Position numbers and translations under genes: made by a program. Positions 10,242-22,815 of a DNA stretch of 64,000 nucleotides are shown here, piece by piece; the first letter of the stretch is position 1, and every line of letters starts with the position of its first letter. The DNA is from Zoogloeaceae bacterium. Its GTDB lineage: Bacteria; Pseudomonadota; Gammaproteobacteria; Burkholderiales; Rhodocyclaceae. Location: contig JAITMP010000021.1 in the NCBI GenBank assembly GCA_031277315.1, positions 1-64,000 on the forward strand, given 5' to 3'. Below the pieces are notes generated by a model. It had not been told where the DNA came from. It saw nothing but the letters and a program-made list of their open reading frames with translations, and did not search any database.

Positions 10242-11883
10242 CCTGAATCAGGCGCGTGATTTGCCATTGCTGGGCGATCGACAGGATGTTGTTGGTCGTC
10301 CAGTACAGCACCAGACCCGCCGGAAACCACAGGAACATGAACGTGAACACGATCGGCATCGCCATCATGACCTTGGCCTGAATCGGGTCCGGCGGCGTCG
10401 GGTTCAGCCGGGTCTGGATCAGCATCGACGCACCCATGATGATCGGCAGCACATAATAAGGATCCTTGGTGGACAGATCGTCAATCCACAGGATCCAAGG
10501 CGCGTGACGCATTTCGACGCTGCCCAGCAGCACCCAGTAAAGGGCGATGAAAACCGGTATCTGGACCAGAATCGGCAGACAGCCGCCGAGCGGATTGATT
10601 TTCTCCTTGCGGTAAAGCTCCATCATCTCCTGGTTCATGCGGTTGCGATCCGAGGAGAATTGTTCCTTTATTTTCATCATCTTCGGCGTGACCAGCTTCA
10701 TTTTCGCCATCGAACGGTAACTCGCCGCGGAAAGCGGATAGAACATCCCCTTGATGAGCACCGTCAGCAGAATGATCGACCAGCCCCAGTTGCCGATGAA
10801 CCGGTGAATCAGCTCCAGCAGCCAATAAATCGGGGCGGCAATGACCGTCAGCCAGCCGTAATCCACCACCAGATCGAATCCGGGCGCGATCTTTTCCAGC
10901 TTGGCCTGTTCTTGCGGACCGGCATAAAGCGGGACGGACACCTTGACCGTCTGTCCCGGCGCGATGGCGGCAACAGGCAGGATGATCCCGGCTGTATACA
11001 GGTTATCGGCGATCTTGTTCACAAAAAATTCGCGCTCGTCCTGGCCCTGCGGCGTCCAGCCAGCGACGAAATAATGCTGCACCATGGCCAGCCAGCCGTC
11101 CTTGGCCTTCTTGACGTACTTCGCTTTCCCCTTATCGACATCGGTAAAGGAAATCTTCTGGAACTTGCCTTCATCCGTATAGACCGCCGGTCCGGTGAAA
11201 GTGGCGATATTCGTCACGCTGGCCTGGGGCACCTTGCCGTCGCGCGCGAACTGGAAATAAGCATGGGCCGCCGCGACCGGCGCTTCACCCTGATTGCTGA
11301 TTTCATAGCCGACGTCGATCTGATAGCTGTTGCGGTGAAACGTGTAAATCTTGGCGATTTTCAAGCCGTTGGCTGCGGGCGCCTCCAGCCTGACCTCCAG
11401 CGTGTCCGTGCCGGGCTTCATTTCATAACTGTCGGCTAGCAGCTTGAATTCGGACTTGTGGCTGGGCAATCCCTCGCCGATCAAGCCGCTCTGGGCCAGA
11501 TAAATGCCGTCCTGGGAAGACTTCATGAGGACGAACGGCTGATTTTCGCTTTCCGTGGCTTTGTGCCGGGTGAGTTCAAGCTTCACCAAACCCCCGCCCT
11601 CGGAGGAGATTTCAGCAAGGTAAACATCTGTTTTCACAACTGCTTTGGGGGCCGCCGGAGAAGTTCCGGCTTGAGACGGCGCGCCCGGTATGGCCGGGGA
11701 AGACGGCGGCGAGGCGAGCGCGGACGGCGTGGGCGTCGGTTCGGCGATTGCCGGAACCGCTTGTTGAGCCGGTTGCGCGCCGCTTTGGCCGGCGACCGGC
11801 TGGTTTTGTCTCTCCCAGCCGCTCCACAGCATGAAAATGGAAAAGATGAAAACAAACAACAGGATCAGGCGTTGATTATCCAT
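10219..11883 (-). CDS. yidC: Membrane protein insertase YidC
   Basis: A 554-residue inner-membrane insertase that places proteins in the membrane alone or with SecYEG. It starts [23 protein letters not shown] with the first transmembrane segment, followed by a Pro/Ala-rich linker, the large periplasmic domain (about residues 80-330) and the C-terminal helices with the conserved [21 protein letters not shown] region (within about residues 430-455). The ATG at 11883 is chosen over a TTG one codon earlier. The order rpmH-rnpA-yidD-yidC-mnmE is standard. Confidence 0.96.
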   Translation of the reverse strand: MDNQRLILLFVFIFSIFMLWSGWERQNQPVAGQSGAQPAQQAVPAIAEPTPTPSALASPPSSPAIPGAPSQAGTSPAAPKAVVKTDVYLAEISSEGGGLVKLELTRHKATESENQPFVLMKSSQDGIYLAQSGLIGEGLPSHKSEFKLLADSYEMKPGTDTLEVRLEAPAANGLKIAKIYTFHRNSYQIDVGYEISNQGEAPVAAAHAYFQFARDGKVPQASVTNIATFTGPAVYTDEGKFQKISFTDVDKGKAKYVKKAKDGWLAMVQHYFVAGWTPQGQDEREFFVNKIADNLYTAGIILPVAAIAPGQTVKVSVPLYAGPQEQAKLEKIAPGFDLVVDYGWLTVIAAPIYWLLELIHRFIGNWGWSIILLTVLIKGMFYPLSAASYRSMAKMKLVTPKMMKIKEQFSSDRNRMNQEMMELYRKEKINPLGGCLPILVQIPVFIALYWVLLGSVEMRHAPWILWIDDLSTKDPYYVLPIIMGASMLIQTRLNPTPPDPIQAKVMMAMPIVFTFMFLWFPAGLVLYWTTNNILSIAQQWQITRLIQGGKQKAG

Positions 11884-11903
11884 CAATCGGCTCGTCTATT
11901 AAT

Positions 11904-12113
11904 TCAGGGAACGGGGTCGTATCCGCCGGGGTTCCAGGGATGACAGCGGGACACGCGCCTGGCGGCAAGCCAGGATCCTTTGCAACTGCCATGTCTTTCG
12001 ATGGCCTCAATGGCATATTCGGAACAGCTCGGGTGAAACCGGCAGCTTCTGCCCAATAGCGGACTGATCGCAAACCGGTAGATCTTCACCAAAAAAACCA
12101 GCAGCTTGTTCAT
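11904..12113 (-). CDS. yidD: Membrane protein insertion efficiency factor YidD
   Basis: A 69-residue protein of the YidD family that aids YidC-dependent insertion. It begins [21 protein letters not shown] (amphipathic N-terminal helix) and carries the family hallmarks [15 protein letters not shown] and the C-terminal [12 protein letters not shown]. The ATG overlaps the rnpA stop by 4 nt (ATGA). Length is typical. Confidence 0.95.
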   Translation of the reverse strand: MNKLLVFLVKIYRFAISPLLGRSCRFHPSCSEYAIEAIERHGSCKGSWLAARRVSRCHPWNPGGYDPVP

Positions 12114-12505
12114 CGGATCAGGCTGACGAACAATTCATCCATCTCGGCGCGCAAGGCGCGCTTGTCGAACGTCTCCAGGCGGGCGGTCACGCGAACGACG
12201 ATGTCGCAATGCGGCAGCCTTTCCCGCGACAAACGGAAGGATTCCCGCACGATACGTTTGACCCGATTGCGATTCACGGCGGAACGGACGAATTTCTTTG
12301 CAATCACCACGCCAATTCTGGCGCCGGCAACGGAATTGGGGCGGTAGCGCATCTCGAAACGCCGCCCGCGAAGAGCTTTGCGAAAAGCAAAAACGGATGA
12401 AAACTCATCCGTTTTGCGTAAGCGGTATGCGCCGCGGAGGCGTCGGTCGCCGCCCGCCGCCGCTTCAGGCGCCGAGGCGGGCGCGTCCTTTGGCTCGACG
12501 GGCAC
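12110..12505 (-). CDS. rnpA: Ribonuclease P protein component RnpA (start uncertain, overlaps rpmH)
   Basis: The protein subunit of RNase P, which matures tRNA 5' ends. The core [12 protein letters not shown], the RNR signature [14 protein letters not shown] and a C-terminal helix are clear. The start is a problem: between the rpmH stop and the conserved RLRKT block there is no ATG, GTG or TTG in frame. The nearest candidates lie inside rpmH in another frame: GTG at 12505 (131 aa, 41-nt overlap, used here) or ATG at 12553 (147 aa, 89-nt overlap). Neither has a strong ribosome-binding site, so translation may depend on coupling to rpmH. Function is certain, start is not. Confidence 0.88.
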   Translation of the reverse strand: MPVEPKDAPASAPEAAAGGDRRLRGAYRLRKTDEFSSVFAFRKALRGRRFEMRYRPNSVAGARIGVVIAKKFVRSAVNRNRVKRIVRESFRLSRERLPHCDIVVRVTARLETFDKRALRAEMDELFVSLIR

Positions 12506-12599
12506 GAATGACTGCCCGGCCGCTCCGCGAACGCATGCGGACAAGAAAACCATGCGTGCGTTTGCGCCGGATCACCGAGGGTTGATAAGTACGTTTCAT
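12465..12599 (-). CDS. rpmH: 50S ribosomal protein L34
   Basis: A 44-residue basic protein starting [19 protein letters not shown], continuing VRMRSR and RRAKGRARL, the near-universal L34 sequence. It is the first gene of the minus-strand unit that continues with rnpA, yidD, yidC and mnmE. A strong promoter lies 32 nt upstream of the start codon. The 3' third overlaps the rnpA reading frame, which is out of frame with rpmH. Confidence 0.97.
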   Translation of the reverse strand: MKRTYQPSVIRRKRTHGFLVRMRSRSGRAVIRARRAKGRARLGA

Positions 12600-12922
12600 G
12601 ACGGCCGCTTTGTAAATAAATGAACACGCGATTACATCTTTTCACCGCTGATTTGTCAAGGCTATTTTTTATCCGGCCTGTGGATAACTTTTCAAAATCG
12701 GGTTAAAATCGCCCATCCGGATTTATGTCGGGATCTGGATTGGCGTCAAAGATCGGCGTTACGGGTTAGCGTTAAAATCCGGTTTCTTTCGATTTCAACC
12801 CGCTCAACCCTGATTGTTCCCGATTGGCTCCCAACCGGCCCTTAATGTACTGTCCAAAAATAAACAAATATAATCAATAATTTATACTTTTAACGCCGCA
12901 ACGCACTGACGAAACATCGAGA
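12600..12922. other. rpmH-dnaA intergenic region with one perfect DnaA box
   Basis: This 323-nt divergent spacer holds the rpmH promoter, a perfect DnaA box (TGTGGATAA, i.e. TTATCCACA on the minus strand, 12679-12687) next to a half-match TTATCCGGC (12669-12677), and an AT-rich run with TATAAT (12869-12874) about 50 nt before dnaA that may be the dnaA -10 element. GTTAAAATC occurs twice. It may hold dnaA autoregulation sites or part of an origin; only one strong box is present. Confidence 0.55.
12631..12659 (-). promoter_or_regulatory. Sigma-70-type promoter for rpmH-rnpA-yidD-yidC-mnmE
   Basis: On the minus strand TTGACA (12654-12659) and TGTAAT (12631-12636) are separated by exactly 17 nt, an almost perfect housekeeping promoter. 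It points at rpmH. Confidence 0.8.
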
Positions 12923-14305
12923 ATGAACGCTTTTTGGTCCTCCTGCCTCCAGCAGCTTGAGCAGGAACTCCCGCCGCAGCAATTCAATACCTGGATCAAG
13001 GCGTTGCGCTTTGAGGATGACGAGTCGGAGCAGAACCTGCGGCTCGTCGCGCCCAACCGGTTCGTGCTGCAATGGGTGCGGGAGCGTTACCTGCGCCGGC
13101 TCGAAGATTTGGCCAGGCAGTTCTTCCCCCAGCCGGTGCAGATTTCCATCAATCTCCCGGAAACGCCGGAAAACGAACACCGCGATGCGCCGAACGGCAT
13201 TACCGCCGCCGCGAACACGGTTTCCAGCCCGGCGGCGGCGGCCGTCATCGCCCTGCCTGCCACCGGCCCGGAAACCGCATACGAAAAAACCCGCCTTAAT
13301 CCCATATTCACCTTTGAAACGCTGGTCATCGGCCGCGCCAACGATCTCGCGCGCGCCGCCGCTTATCAGGTGGCGTTGAATCCGGGCGCGTCCTACAATC
13401 CCCTTTTCATTTACGGCGGCGTCGGCCTCGGCAAAACGCACTTGATACACGCGCTCGGCAACGAAGTTCACCGGCACAACACGAACAAGGTCATCCGCTA
13501 CGTTCACGCCGAGGACTACTATGCCGATGTCGTGCGGGCATATCAACAGCAGTCCTTCGACGCTTTCAAGCGCTATTACCGCTCGCTGGATCTGCTGCTG
13601 ATTGACGACATCCAGTTTTTCAACAGAAAGAACCGCACACAGGAAGAATTTTTCTACGCCTTCAACGCGCTGATCGAGGCCAAAAAACAGATCGTCATCA
13701 CCTGCGACACTTATCCGAAAAACATCACGGGGCTGGAAGACCGCCTGATTTCCCGCTTCGACTGGGGGCTTACCGTCGCCATCGAGCCGCCTGAACTGGA
13801 AATGCGCGTCGCCATCCTGAAAAAGAAGGCTGAAATGGAGCACATCGAAATCAATGACGATGTCGCTTTCCTGATCGCCAAGCATCTGCGCTCGAATATC
13901 CGCGAACTGGAAGGCGCGCTAAAGAAGGTGCTGGCCTTCACCCGCTTTCATGGCCGTGAAATCAATCTCGAAGCTGCCAAGGAAGCCCTCAAGGATCTCC
14001 TCAACGCGCACAATCGCCAGATCACCTTCGAATCGATCCAGAAAACCGTGGCCGAGTACTACAAGATCAAGATTTCCGACATGCACTCGAGAAGGCGAAC
14101 GCGCATCGTGGCCAGACCGCGCCAGGTCGCCATGTGGCTCGCCAAGGAATTGACGCCTGCCAGCCTCCCGGCGATCGGGGAAGCCTTCGGCGGCCGCGAT
14201 CACACCACCGTGCTGCATGCCTGCCGGACGATCTCGAATCTGCGCCTGAAAGACACGGCGATCAATCACGATCTGCTGGTGCTTACCCAGGTTTTAAAGG
14301 GCTAA
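12923..14305 (+). CDS. dnaA: Chromosomal replication initiator DnaA
   Basis: AAA+ initiator of replication (460 aa). Domain I opens [25 protein letters not shown]; a variable linker spans about residues 80-120; the AAA+ domain has [14 protein letters not shown] (Walker A) and [10 protein letters not shown] (Walker B). Domain IV ends with the DnaA signature [11 protein letters not shown], which reads DNA boxes. It is the first gene of the plus-strand series dnaA-dnaN-gyrB, directly opposite rpmH. Length is normal. Confidence 0.98.
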   Translation: MNAFWSSCLQQLEQELPPQQFNTWIKALRFEDDESEQNLRLVAPNRFVLQWVRERYLRRLEDLARQFFPQPVQISINLPETPENEHRDAPNGITAAANTVSSPAAAAVIALPATGPETAYEKTRLNPIFTFETLVIGRANDLARAAAYQVALNPGASYNPLFIYGGVGLGKTHLIHALGNEVHRHNTNKVIRYVHAEDYYADVVRAYQQQSFDAFKRYYRSLDLLLIDDIQFFNRKNRTQEEFFYAFNALIEAKKQIVITCDTYPKNITGLEDRLISRFDWGLTVAIEPPELEMRVAILKKKAEMEHIEINDDVAFLIAKHLRSNIRELEGALKKVLAFTRFHGREINLEAAKEALKDLLNAHNRQITFESIQKTVAEYYKIKISDMHSRRRTRIVARPRQVAMWLAKELTPASLPAIGEAFGGRDHTTVLHACRTISNLRLKDTAINHDLLVLTQVLKG

Positions 14306-14496
14306 CAACATGGTGATAATTTTTGGATAACATCGAAAAAACGCCCATGAACAAATTTTGTCCACATTCGCCGTCAATGTTATCCCTGGGCTTGTCCAGA
14401 CCCTTATCAACTGCACAAGATGCTGATCCATATCAAATTTCAGTCGTTTTCCACAGAAATGGCCGGTGTACTAATAACCTTTATTAAGAGATATAT
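14306..14496. promoter_or_regulatory. dnaA-dnaN spacer with several near-consensus DnaA boxes
   Basis: The 191-nt spacer contains TTGTCCACA (14358-14366), TTTTCCACA (14447-14455), TTATCCAAA on the minus strand (14322-14330) and weaker TTATCCCTG (14380-14388) and TTATCAACT (14404-14412). No box is a perfect TTATNCACA. The cluster is consistent with DnaA-responsive control of dnaN or an accessory origin element. Confidence 0.55.
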
Positions 14497-18070
<3,574 letters not shown>

Positions 18071-18071
<1 letters not shown>

Positions 18072-18709
18072 TGCGTTTCCAGATCATTCCCGTCACGCCC
18101 TTCGAGCAGAACTGCTCGCTGCTCTGGTGCGAGCAGACCATGAATGGCGCGGTCGTCGATCCGGGCGGCGATCTGGATGTCATCGAGGCGGCGATTGCCC
18201 GCTGCGGCGTGAATGTCGAAAAAATCCTGCTCACGCACGGCCACATCGACCATGCCGGCGGCACAGCGGAACTCAAACGCCGGCTCGGCGCGCCGATTGA
18301 AGGGCCGCAGCGCGAGGAGTCTTTCTGGATCGCGCAATTGCCGCAGCAAAGCCAGATGTTCGGCTTTCCGCACGCCGAGGCTTTCGAGCCGGACCGCTGG
18401 CTTGAAGACGGCGACATCGTCACCTTCGGCGAGGTCCGGCTGGAAGTCTTTCACACGCCCGGCCATACGCCCGGCCATGTCGTTTTTTTCGAGCGCTCGG
18501 CGCGGATCGCCGTGGTGGGCGACGTGCTGTTTCAGGGTTCGATCGGCCGCACGGATTTTCCGCGCGGCGATTACGACACGCTGATCCGCTCGATCCGGGA
18601 AAAGCTCTGGCCGCTCGGCGACGACGTGACATTCATTTCCGGTCACGGCCCCTTGTCGACTTTCGGCCGCGAGCGGAAGACGAACCCCTTCGTCGGCGAC
18701 GGCGCTTGA
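18071..18709 (+). CDS. Metallo-beta-lactamase-fold hydrolase (YcbL/glyoxalase II-like)
   Basis: A 212-residue MBL-fold enzyme. The zinc-binding motif is THGHIDHAGG, with further ligands in HTPGHTPGHV, GDVLFQGSIGRTDFP and the C-terminal SGHGPLSTFG. Proteins of this type hydrolyse thioesters such as lactoylglutathione; the exact substrate is not known. The ATG overlaps the gyrB stop by a single base, so it is probably co-transcribed with gyrB, an arrangement without obvious functional link. Confidence 0.88.
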
Positions 18710-18743
18710 GTCTGTCGCACAACCTGCTGAATTCACGCAATTA

Positions 18744-18771
18744 ATTGCCGCCGCCAGACGGCGGCGGCAAT
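18744..18771. terminator. Bidirectional hairpin between the MBL hydrolase and homospermidine synthase genes
   Basis: A perfect 12-bp stem (18744-18755 with 18760-18771) and a 4-nt loop lie between two convergent genes. There is no long T tract on either side, so termination strength is uncertain, but position and symmetry suit a shared terminator. Confidence 0.7.
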
Positions 18772-18781
18772 GTTCAGACGC

Positions 18782-20191
18782 TCAAATAACGCGGAAGTTT
18801 TTGAACTGCCAGGGATCGTCGCGGTCGAGATCTTCCGCGAAAAGCTGCTCCCGGCCTTGCAGGGGCGTCCAGTCGCTGTATGCGCCGGCGACCTGGCCGA
18901 GATAGGGCCGGATGAAATCCATGATTTCGTCGTGATCCAGTTCTTCCGGCTCGACCACGCCGCGGTCGGGATGCCGCAGCGCCCAGATCACGCCGGCCAC
19001 CACCGGCGCCGTGACCTGAAGGCTGGTGGCGCTGTTGTGCGGGGCAAGCCGGCGCGCGTCCTCGACGCCGAGGCGCGAGCCGTACCAGTACGCGCCCTTG
19101 GCATGCCCCATCAGCAGCACGCCCAGTTCATCCACGCCGGAGATGATTTCGTCCTTGACCAGGCGGAAAGACGTCTGCGGCGTCCAGTTGCGGCTGGCCA
19201 GTTCGTACACCGACTGCACGGCGTCGTCGCAGGGATGGTAGGCGTAGTGCACCGTTGGCCGGTAGGCCGGGTTGTCGCCGGCGCCGACGGAAAGATAATC
19301 GGCCAGCGAAATCGACTCGTTGTGGGTGATGAGAAAGCCGTGGATCGGGCCGGCCAGCGGCGTCCAGGTGCGCACATGGGTGCTGGCGCCGGGACGCATC
19401 AGATAGATGGCGGCTTTGGAGCCGGCATCGTGGCGGCGGCCATCGGCGGGAAAATGCTTTTCGTGGCTGCCCCAGCCGAGTTCGGCGGGCTGGCAGCCTT
19501 CACCGATAAAGCCTTCCACTGACCAGGTGTTGAGAAACTCGCCCGGCGCTTTGCGCGGTTCCGCCACCTGGGTGTCGCGTTCGGCGACATGGATGACACG
19601 GATATTCAGATCGCGCGCCAGTTGCGCCCAGCCGGCGCGTTCCTTGGGGGCGGCGGCGGAATGGCCGGTGTCGCGGGCGATGTTGAGCAGGGCTTCCTTC
19701 GCCAGATGCGAGATCATGCCCGGATTGGCGCCGTGGGTGATGACGGCGGTCGGCAGGCCGGACCGCTTGAGGGGCAGCGCCGTTTCGCGCAGGGCGTAGT
19801 TGGTGCGCGATGCCGGGGCGATCGAGGCGTCGGTATAGCCGCCGTCCCATGGCTCGATGCAGGTATCAATGTAAAGCGTGCCGCGCTCCTGACAGAAGCC
19901 GATCAGGGCGATGCTGGAAACGCCGGTAGAACAGTTGATGAGGAAATCGCCGCGTCCAAGGCGGGGTTCGAGCAGGGCGCGGTAATTGGCCGGGGTGAGC
20001 GGGGTGTTGTGGAAAGCGACGCCGTATTCGGCGGCGACCTGACGGCCGTTTTCGTCGCCGGTCACGATGGTGATTTGTTCCGGTTTCAGGTCGATGTGGC
20101 GCAACAGGAGAGGCAGGGCGCCTTGACCGATCGAACCGAAACCAACCATGACGATGCGGCCGGAAAAGGCCAGTGCTTTGCGGGTGTCCAC
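18782..20191 (-). CDS. hss: Homospermidine synthase
   Basis: NAD-dependent enzyme that joins two putrescines (or putrescine and spermidine) to form homospermidine. It has the dinucleotide-binding motif MVGFGSIGQGALPLLLRH near residue 15, then CIEPWDGGYTD and THGANPGMISHLAK, which are typical of the family. Length, 469 aa, fits. AGGAGA lies upstream; a TTG (20194) and a GTG (20191) are adjacent and the GTG is used here. It stands alone on the minus strand and faces the gyrB-MBL unit. Confidence 0.93.
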   Translation of the reverse strand: MDTRKALAFSGRIVMVGFGSIGQGALPLLLRHIDLKPEQITIVTGDENGRQVAAEYGVAFHNTPLTPANYRALLEPRLGRGDFLINCSTGVSSIALIGFCQERGTLYIDTCIEPWDGGYTDASIAPASRTNYALRETALPLKRSGLPTAVITHGANPGMISHLAKEALLNIARDTGHSAAAPKERAGWAQLARDLNIRVIHVAERDTQVAEPRKAPGEFLNTWSVEGFIGEGCQPAELGWGSHEKHFPADGRRHDAGSKAAIYLMRPGASTHVRTWTPLAGPIHGFLITHNESISLADYLSVGAGDNPAYRPTVHYAYHPCDDAVQSVYELASRNWTPQTSFRLVKDEIISGVDELGVLLMGHAKGAYWYGSRLGVEDARRLAPHNSATSLQVTAPVVAGVIWALRHPDRGVVEPEELDHDEIMDFIRPYLGQVAGAYSDWTPLQGREQLFAEDLDRDDPWQFKNFRVI

Positions 20192-20445
20192 CAATTTTTT
20201 CTCCTAAAAACCTTTCCGTAACCCTCTGGGCTACATGGTTAACTGTGGGTTTGACTGCGTCGTGAAGCGTCTGGAGTGGTTGCGCAAGCTCGCGTGAACT
20301 TGCGTAACCGTCCGCAGAATAAAGAAAATCTGCAAAAAGAGCAATGCTCGCGGACAACTCCCGGCGCTGTTTCGGCACTGTTCCGACACTGGGCCGCCGG
20401 CCTGTCCGGCGCGTACAATCACGCCTTCTCTGGAGACGGGGCGGG

Positions 20446-20877
20446 ATGGACAAACGCCGGGAAAAAATCGATTACAGCGCCGAAATGAACCGGCACGATT
20501 CGCCGACGGTGCGCCTGTTGTTCATCGTTCTCGGCACCCTGTTCGTGCTGGTGGGGATCGCCGGCATTTTCCTGCCCGTGCTGCCGACCACGCCTTTCAT
20601 GCTGCTGGCCGCCGGCTGCTATGCCCGCGCTTCGGAGCGTTTCTACAACTGGCTGCTCAACAGCCCAACCTTCGGCCCGACCATTCTCGAATGGCGGCGC
20701 TACCGCAGCATTCCCTGGCGCGTCAAACTCATCGCCATTGGAATGATGGCCGTGACGCTGGGCGTTTCCATCGTTTTCTTCGTCCCCTGGCCTGAATTGC
20801 AGAAAGTGCTGGCGCTATTCGGCTTGTTCCTTGCCATCCATATGTACCGCATCCCCTCGCGCGACCGGCCAAAATGA
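20446..20877 (+). CDS. DUF454 (YbaN-like) small inner-membrane protein
   Basis: A 143-residue protein of the DUF454/YbaN family of unknown function. After a short hydrophilic N-terminus it has a hydrophobic helix, then the family motif GIFLPVLPTTPFMLLAAGCYARAS-like (visible parts: FLPVLPTTPF and CYARASERFYNWL) and a second pair of helices near the C-terminus. The ATG at 20446 follows GGAG-rich sequence; a second ATG 13 codons on is possible. It overlaps rsmB by 4 nt (ATGA), so it is in the same operon. Confidence 0.85.
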   Translation: MDKRREKIDYSAEMNRHDSPTVRLLFIVLGTLFVLVGIAGIFLPVLPTTPFMLLAAGCYARASERFYNWLLNSPTFGPTILEWRRYRSIPWRVKLIAIGMMAVTLGVSIVFFVPWPELQKVLALFGLFLAIHMYRIPSRDRPK

Positions 20878-22154
20878 CGCCGCCGCTGGCTGAAACCTCG
20901 CTCGCGCACGCCCTGCACGGCGCCGCCCAGGCGGTCGCCGGCGTGCTGGCGGGCCGCAATCTGAACGAAGTCCTGGCCGATCTGCGGCAGCCGTTCGCCG
21001 CCCAGCGCGGAGCGGTGCAGGATCTGGCGTATTCAACCCTGCGGCGCTTTGGCCGGGATGATTTTTTCCTCGCGCAATTGATGGCGCGGCCGCCCGACGG
21101 CAAAGTGCGGGCGCTGCTGCTGACGGCGCTGAGCCGGCTGGCAGCGCGGCCGGAGGAAGCGCATACGATCGTCGATCAGGCGGTCGAAGCGGCGTCCGCG
21201 CTCGCGGGCGGGAAATACAAGGCGCTCACGAACGGCGTTCTGCGCAACTTTCTGCGCCGCCGCGCCGAACTGGAAGCCGCCGCCGCGCAAGACGAAACGG
21301 CCCGCTGGCAGCATCCGCGCTGGTGGATCAGCCGCCTGCGCCGCGCTTATCCGGCGGACTGGCAGTCGATTCTCGACGCCGGCAATGGCCGTCCGCCGAT
21401 GACGCTGCGGGTCAACCGCCGCCGTATTGCGGCCGCCGATTATCTGGCGCGGCTGGAGGCCGCCGGTTTACAAGCGCGGTCGCTGGGCGGCGAGGCGATC
21501 CGGCTCGAACGGCCCGTGCCGGTGGACGCGCTGCCGGGTTTCGCCGAAGGACTCGCCTCGGTGCAGGACGCCGGCGCGCAGCGGGCGGCGATCCTGCTCG
21601 ACGCTCGCCCCGGCATGCGGGTGCTGGACGCTTGCGCCGCGCCGGGCGGCAAGACGGCGCACCTGCTGGAACAGACCGATGTCGATCTGCTGGCGCTGGA
21701 CGCCGACGCCCGGCGCGCCGCGCGCATCGAGGATAATTTGTCCCGCCTCGGTTTGTCGGCGCAAGTGAAAATAGCGGATTGCCGCGACCTCGATGCCTGG
21801 CGGGATGGCCGCGTTTTCGACCGCGTTCTCGCCGACGTGCCGTGCACCGCCTCCGGCGTGGCGCGCCGCCATCCCGATGCCAAATGGCTGCGGCGTGACG
21901 GCGATGTGGCCCGCTTTGCGCGCAAACAAGGCGAGATTCTCGATGCATTGTGGCGGGTGCTCGCGCCCGGTGGTAAATTGCTGTATGCGACCTGCTCATT
22001 GTTTCCCGAGGAGAACGGTCGCCAGATCGCGGCGTTTGCCGCGCAAAGGGGAGATTGCATGCGGCTGCCGGTCGCGGGCGCGTCCGAACTGCAACTGCTG
22101 CCGAACGAAGAACATGACGGTTTTTATTACGCCCTCCTCGAAAAACAGGCTTGA
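20874..22154 (+). CDS. rsmB: 16S rRNA (cytosine-967 C5) methyltransferase RsmB
   Basis: A 426-residue m5C methyltransferase (Sun/Fmu). The N-terminal NusB-like RNA-binding region spans about residues 1-140. The SAM-binding motif is DACAAPGGKTAHLLE, and the two cysteine motifs are DVPCTASGVARRHPD and ATCSLFPEENG. In Betaproteobacteria rsmB usually follows def-fmt-htpX; here those genes lie 27 kb away while the DUF4390-ntrYX-trkAH part has stayed attached to rsmB. Confidence 0.95.
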   Translation: MTPPLAETSLAHALHGAAQAVAGVLAGRNLNEVLADLRQPFAAQRGAVQDLAYSTLRRFGRDDFFLAQLMARPPDGKVRALLLTALSRLAARPEEAHTIVDQAVEAASALAGGKYKALTNGVLRNFLRRRAELEAAAAQDETARWQHPRWWISRLRRAYPADWQSILDAGNGRPPMTLRVNRRRIAAADYLARLEAAGLQARSLGGEAIRLERPVPVDALPGFAEGLASVQDAGAQRAAILLDARPGMRVLDACAAPGGKTAHLLEQTDVDLLALDADARRAARIEDNLSRLGLSAQVKIADCRDLDAWRDGRVFDRVLADVPCTASGVARRHPDAKWLRRDGDVARFARKQGEILDALWRVLAPGGKLLYATCSLFPEENGRQIAAFAAQRGDCMRLPVAGASELQLLPNEEHDGFYYALLEKQA

Positions 22155-22803
22155 GGTATTTCCTGAATCCGGCCCGGAATTTGGCTCGGGATTTAGTTGT
22201 GCCGGCGCGCGGGGCGTCGTTCGGGGTTTTTCCAGCCGCCGGGTCGCGGCGCTGCTGTTCTTCGTTTTGTCGCTGTTTTCCCTCGCCAGCGCCGGCGCCG
22301 GAATCGAAGTCAAGCGCGCCGAGTTGAACGCCGGTGAGGAAGCCTGGCTGCTCGATGCCGAGTTCAGCATTGATCTCGGCCACCGGCTGGAAGAAGTCGT
22401 TTCACGCGGCGTGCCGCTGTATTTCGTCACCGAATTTACGCTCAGCAAAGCGCGCTGGTACTGGATAGACGAGCATATCGCCAGCCGGCAGCAGACCTGG
22501 CGCTTGTCCTACAACGCGCTGACGCGGCAATACCGGCTATCGAGCGGGGCGCTGCATCAGAACTTCGCTTCCCTGACGGAGGCGTTCGGCGTGCTGACGC
22601 GGCTGCGCGGCTGGCGCGTGGCCGACGGTGACGCGCTCAAGCCGGGCGAATCCTACGATGTCGCCCTGCGCATGAAGCTCGACATCACCCAGTTGCCGAA
22701 GCCGTTTCAGGTTACCGCCATCGGCAACAAGGACTGGAACGTGACGGCGGAAGTGGCGCGCTGGAGCTTCACGCCGCCGCCGCCGGAGAGTGTGGCGAAA
22801 TGA
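22114..22803 (+). CDS. DUF4390 secreted/membrane-anchored protein
   Basis: A DUF4390 family protein, function unknown, almost always found between rsmB and ntrY in Betaproteobacteria. A hydrophobic segment (VAALLFFVLSLFSLASA) looks like a signal peptide, followed by the domain with EAWLLDAEFSIDLG, VPLYFVTEFTLS and YRLSSGALHQNF. The start is uncertain: the nearest usable in-frame ATG (22114) lies 41 nt inside rsmB and gives an unusually long N-terminal region ahead of the signal segment. The stop sits in a 14-nt tandem duplication shared with the ntrY start. Confidence 0.82.
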   Translation: MTVFITPSSKNRLEVFPESGPEFGSGFSCAGARGVVRGFSSRRVAALLFFVLSLFSLASAGAGIEVKRAELNAGEEAWLLDAEFSIDLGHRLEEVVSRGVPLYFVTEFTLSKARWYWIDEHIASRQQTWRLSYNALTRQYRLSSGALHQNFASLTEAFGVLTRLRGWRVADGDALKPGESYDVALRMKLDITQLPKPFQVTAIGNKDWNVTAEVARWSFTPPPPESVAK

Positions 22804-22815
22804 GCGTGACGAAAT
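22788..22815. repeat. 14-nt tandem repeat spanning the DUF4390 stop and ntrY start
   Basis: GAGTGTGGCGAAAT is followed directly by GAGCGTGACGAAAT (12 of 14 identical). The DUF4390 stop (22801-22803) lies at the junction of the two copies and the ntrY ATG (22814) at the end of the second. Confidence 0.85.

Noticed and set aside
11700..11830. Proline/alanine-rich stretch in yidC as a repeat element
   Set aside because: It is the usual low-complexity linker after the first YidC helix, with no regular DNA period.
12304..12645. A 113-codon frame overlapping rpmH and rnpA
   Set aside because: It lies in the third frame on the same strand and resembles nothing; rpmH and rnpA explain the region.
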